A stretch of DNA of 7,326 nt from NCBI GenBank assembly GCA_027489135.1, contig JAIYAI010000556.1, positions 1 through 7,326 on the forward strand, read 5' to 3'. Shown in pieces: positions 6,348 through 7,326 of this stretch. Each line of letters opens with the position of its first letter. The stretch's first letter is position 1. The position numbers and the translations under genes are program-made. A model generated the notes under the pieces. The model had not been told where the DNA came from, ran no database searches, and saw nothing but the letters and a program-made list of their open reading frames with translations. The stretch comes from Acetobacteraceae bacterium. GTDB taxonomy: Bacteria > Pseudomonadota > Alphaproteobacteria > Acetobacterales > Acetobacteraceae.

Positions 6348-6398
6348 GCAGGCCGGGGCCCCCGACAGGCCACCCTCCGCGGCGCGGCGGCGGCCTGC
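6348..6398. repeat. Inverted repeat just after the 167-residue orphan
   Basis: GCAGGCCG (6348-6355) pairs perfectly with CGGCCTGC (6391-6398) across a 35-nt GC-rich loop. CAGGCC at 6366-6371 could pair with the same right arm instead, giving a mutually exclusive shorter stem. It begins 5 bp after the orphan's stop codon. No T-run follows. Confidence 0.3.
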
Positions 6399-6406
6399 TC
6401 CCGCTG

Positions 6407-6433
6407 GACTGTGCGCCCTGGCGGCGTGCAGTC
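6407..6433 (+). terminator. Eleven-pair hairpin between convergent orphan and dctM, candidate terminator
   Basis: Bases 6407-6417 pair with 6423-6433 around a 5-nt loop (CTGGC). Read as a plus-strand transcript all eleven positions pair, two of them as G-U wobbles in mid-stem. Read from the minus strand (dctM side) the same two positions become C-A mismatches. The structure is therefore better suited to ending transcripts from the orphan on the plus strand, although it lies 12 nt past the dctM stop. There is no T-run on either side, so a Rho-independent role is uncertain. Confidence 0.4.
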
Positions 6434-6445
6434 GCGGAACAGCCA

Positions 6446-7326
6446 TCAACCCATCACGCTCGGCAGCCAGAGCGCGATCTCCGGCCAGATCATCAGCAGC
6501 GCCACCGCCAGCAGGTAGACGCCGAGGAAGGGCATCACGCCCGCGAAGACATCCGTGATCGGCCCCGCCCTGGGCCGCATGCCCTGCAGCACGTACATCA
6601 CCGTGCCATCGGGCGGGCTGATCTGCGCGATCTCCACCATCATGGTGACCACCACGCCGAACCAGATGGGGTCGTAGCCCAGCGCCGTGACGATGGGAAA
6701 CACCACCGGCACCGTGGTGATGATCATGGAGAAGCCCTCCATGAAGGTGCCGAGCGCGAGGTAGAGCGCCAGGATGCAGGCCATGATGGCCCAGGGCGGC
6801 AGCGGCAGGCCGCTGATGAAGCCGGCCATGGCCTGCGGCACGTTGATCGAGGTCAGCAGGTAGTTCAGCAGGTAGGCGCCGAAGATGATCAGGCCGAGCA
6901 GCGCAGTATTGCGCGCCGTGGCCTCGGCCGAGGCGTGCAGCAGGCGAAAGGAGAGCTTGACCTCCAGAGCGGCGAAGACAGCGGCGCCGACGACGCCGAG
7001 CGCCGCGGCCTCGGTCGGCGTGGCGAGGCCGGCATAGATCGACCCCAGCACCAGCAGCATCAGCAGCAGGGTCGGGATGAGCTGCAGGCTGGCACGCAGC
7101 TTCACCGCCAGCGGCAGCGGCGCAGGCTTCTCCATGGGGTGCGCCAGCCCGTGCGCGAGGATCACCAGCACGAAGAGGCCCGTGACCAGGATGCTCGGCA
7201 GCAGCGCGGCGATGTAGAGCTGCCCGACCGAAGTTTCGGTGATCAGACCGTAGATGATGAAAGTGATGCCGGGCGGAATCAGGTTGCCGAGCGCGCCGCC
7301 GGCGGCGAGCGAGCCGAGCACCATGC
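6446..7326 (-). CDS. dctM: TRAP transporter large permease subunit (DctM family), 5' partial
   Basis: The frame is open through the right edge and ends with TGA at 6446. About 292 residues are visible of a family usually near 430, so the N-terminal third is missing. DctM is the inner-membrane sodium-coupled subunit of TRAP transporters, which import carboxylates with a DctP binding protein and a DctQ small permease; those genes, if linked, lie beyond the edge. Numbering from the first visible Met, the sequence shows LGNLIPPG (12-19), matching the first re-entrant hairpin; GLATPTEAAALG (99-110), a family hallmark; and QISPPDGTVMYVLQGM (234-249), matching the second hairpin, usually TPPVG with Asp here for Val. 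Around eight strongly hydrophobic segments are apparent. The ATG at 7324 is internal, not the start. It runs on the same strand as hyuA and hyuB but is separated from them by the plus-strand orphan. Confidence 0.95.
   Translation of the reverse strand, partial: MVLGSLAAGGALGNLIPPGITFIIYGLITETSVGQLYIAALLPSILVTGLFVLVILAHGLAHPMEKPAPLPLAVKLRASLQLIPTLLLMLLVLGSIYAGLATPTEAAALGVVGAAVFAALEVKLSFRLLHASAEATARNTALLGLIIFGAYLLNYLLTSINVPQAMAGFISGLPLPPWAIMACILALYLALGTFMEGFSMIITTVPVVFPIVTALGYDPIWFGVVVTMMVEIAQISPPDGTVMYVLQGMRPRAGPITDVFAGVMPFLGVYLLAVALLMIWPEIALWLPSVMG

Noticed and set aside
5822..6373. Minus-strand frame of 183 codons opposite the 167-residue orphan, and a second minus-strand frame at 5695-6267
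   Set aside because: Both give Arg/Asp/Ser-rich products with irregular hydrophobic spacing; the plus-strand frame has better third-position G/C, a ribosome site and an internal protein repeat. One would also overlap the start of the hyuA leader.
5967..6518. Plus-strand frame of 183 codons running into the dctM 3' end
   Set aside because: It overlaps both the orphan and dctM, and its translation is Arg/Ser-rich without motifs.

Overview
The window is GC-rich with strong G/C preference at third codon positions. Its gene content (a Bug-type solute-binding protein, a HyuA/HyuB hydantoinase/oxoprolinase pair, a stand-alone MaoC hydratase and a TRAP permease) is typical of an accessory catabolic region in an alpha- or betaproteobacterium. 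Acetobacteraceae (Roseomonas-like) is my best guess; this is inference from style and gene neighbourhood, not from a marker gene.

Layout from left to right. At 1-795 (+) is the C-terminal part of a Bug/TctC periplasmic binding protein, cut by the window edge. At 859-1338 (-) is a single-domain MaoC-like hydratase, convergent with the Bug gene; the 63-bp gap and the hydratase stop codon hold a nested inverted repeat. At 1466-1963 (+) is a 165-residue orphan that resembles the beta-rich ectodomain of PEP-CTERM-type exported proteins but has no signal peptide and no anchor. It ends 6 bp from the stop of hyuB. At 1970-3607 (-) and 3607-5670 (-) are hyuB and hyuA, translationally coupled, with hyuA first. 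At 5840-6343 (+) is an orphan of about 167 residues that I do not recognise, with a degenerate internal repeat. At 6446-7326 (-) is the C-terminal two thirds of a TRAP large permease (DctM), whose start lies beyond the right edge.

Functional reading. The minus-strand genes (dctM, hyuA, hyuB, maoC) look like a catabolic set: a TRAP transporter imports an organic anion, HyuA/HyuB carry out ATP-dependent opening of a cyclic amide (or a related carboxylation), and MaoC hydrates an enoyl-CoA further down. The substrate cannot be read from the sequence, and the usual partners of a hydantoin pathway (D-hydantoinase, carbamoylase, racemase) are not in the window. The set is not one uninterrupted operon, because the two small plus-strand orphans sit between dctM and hyuA and between hyuB and maoC. 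These two orphans are the least explained content. I found no tRNA, rRNA, CRISPR array, insertion sequence or phage gene, and no strong evidence for a new multi-gene system.
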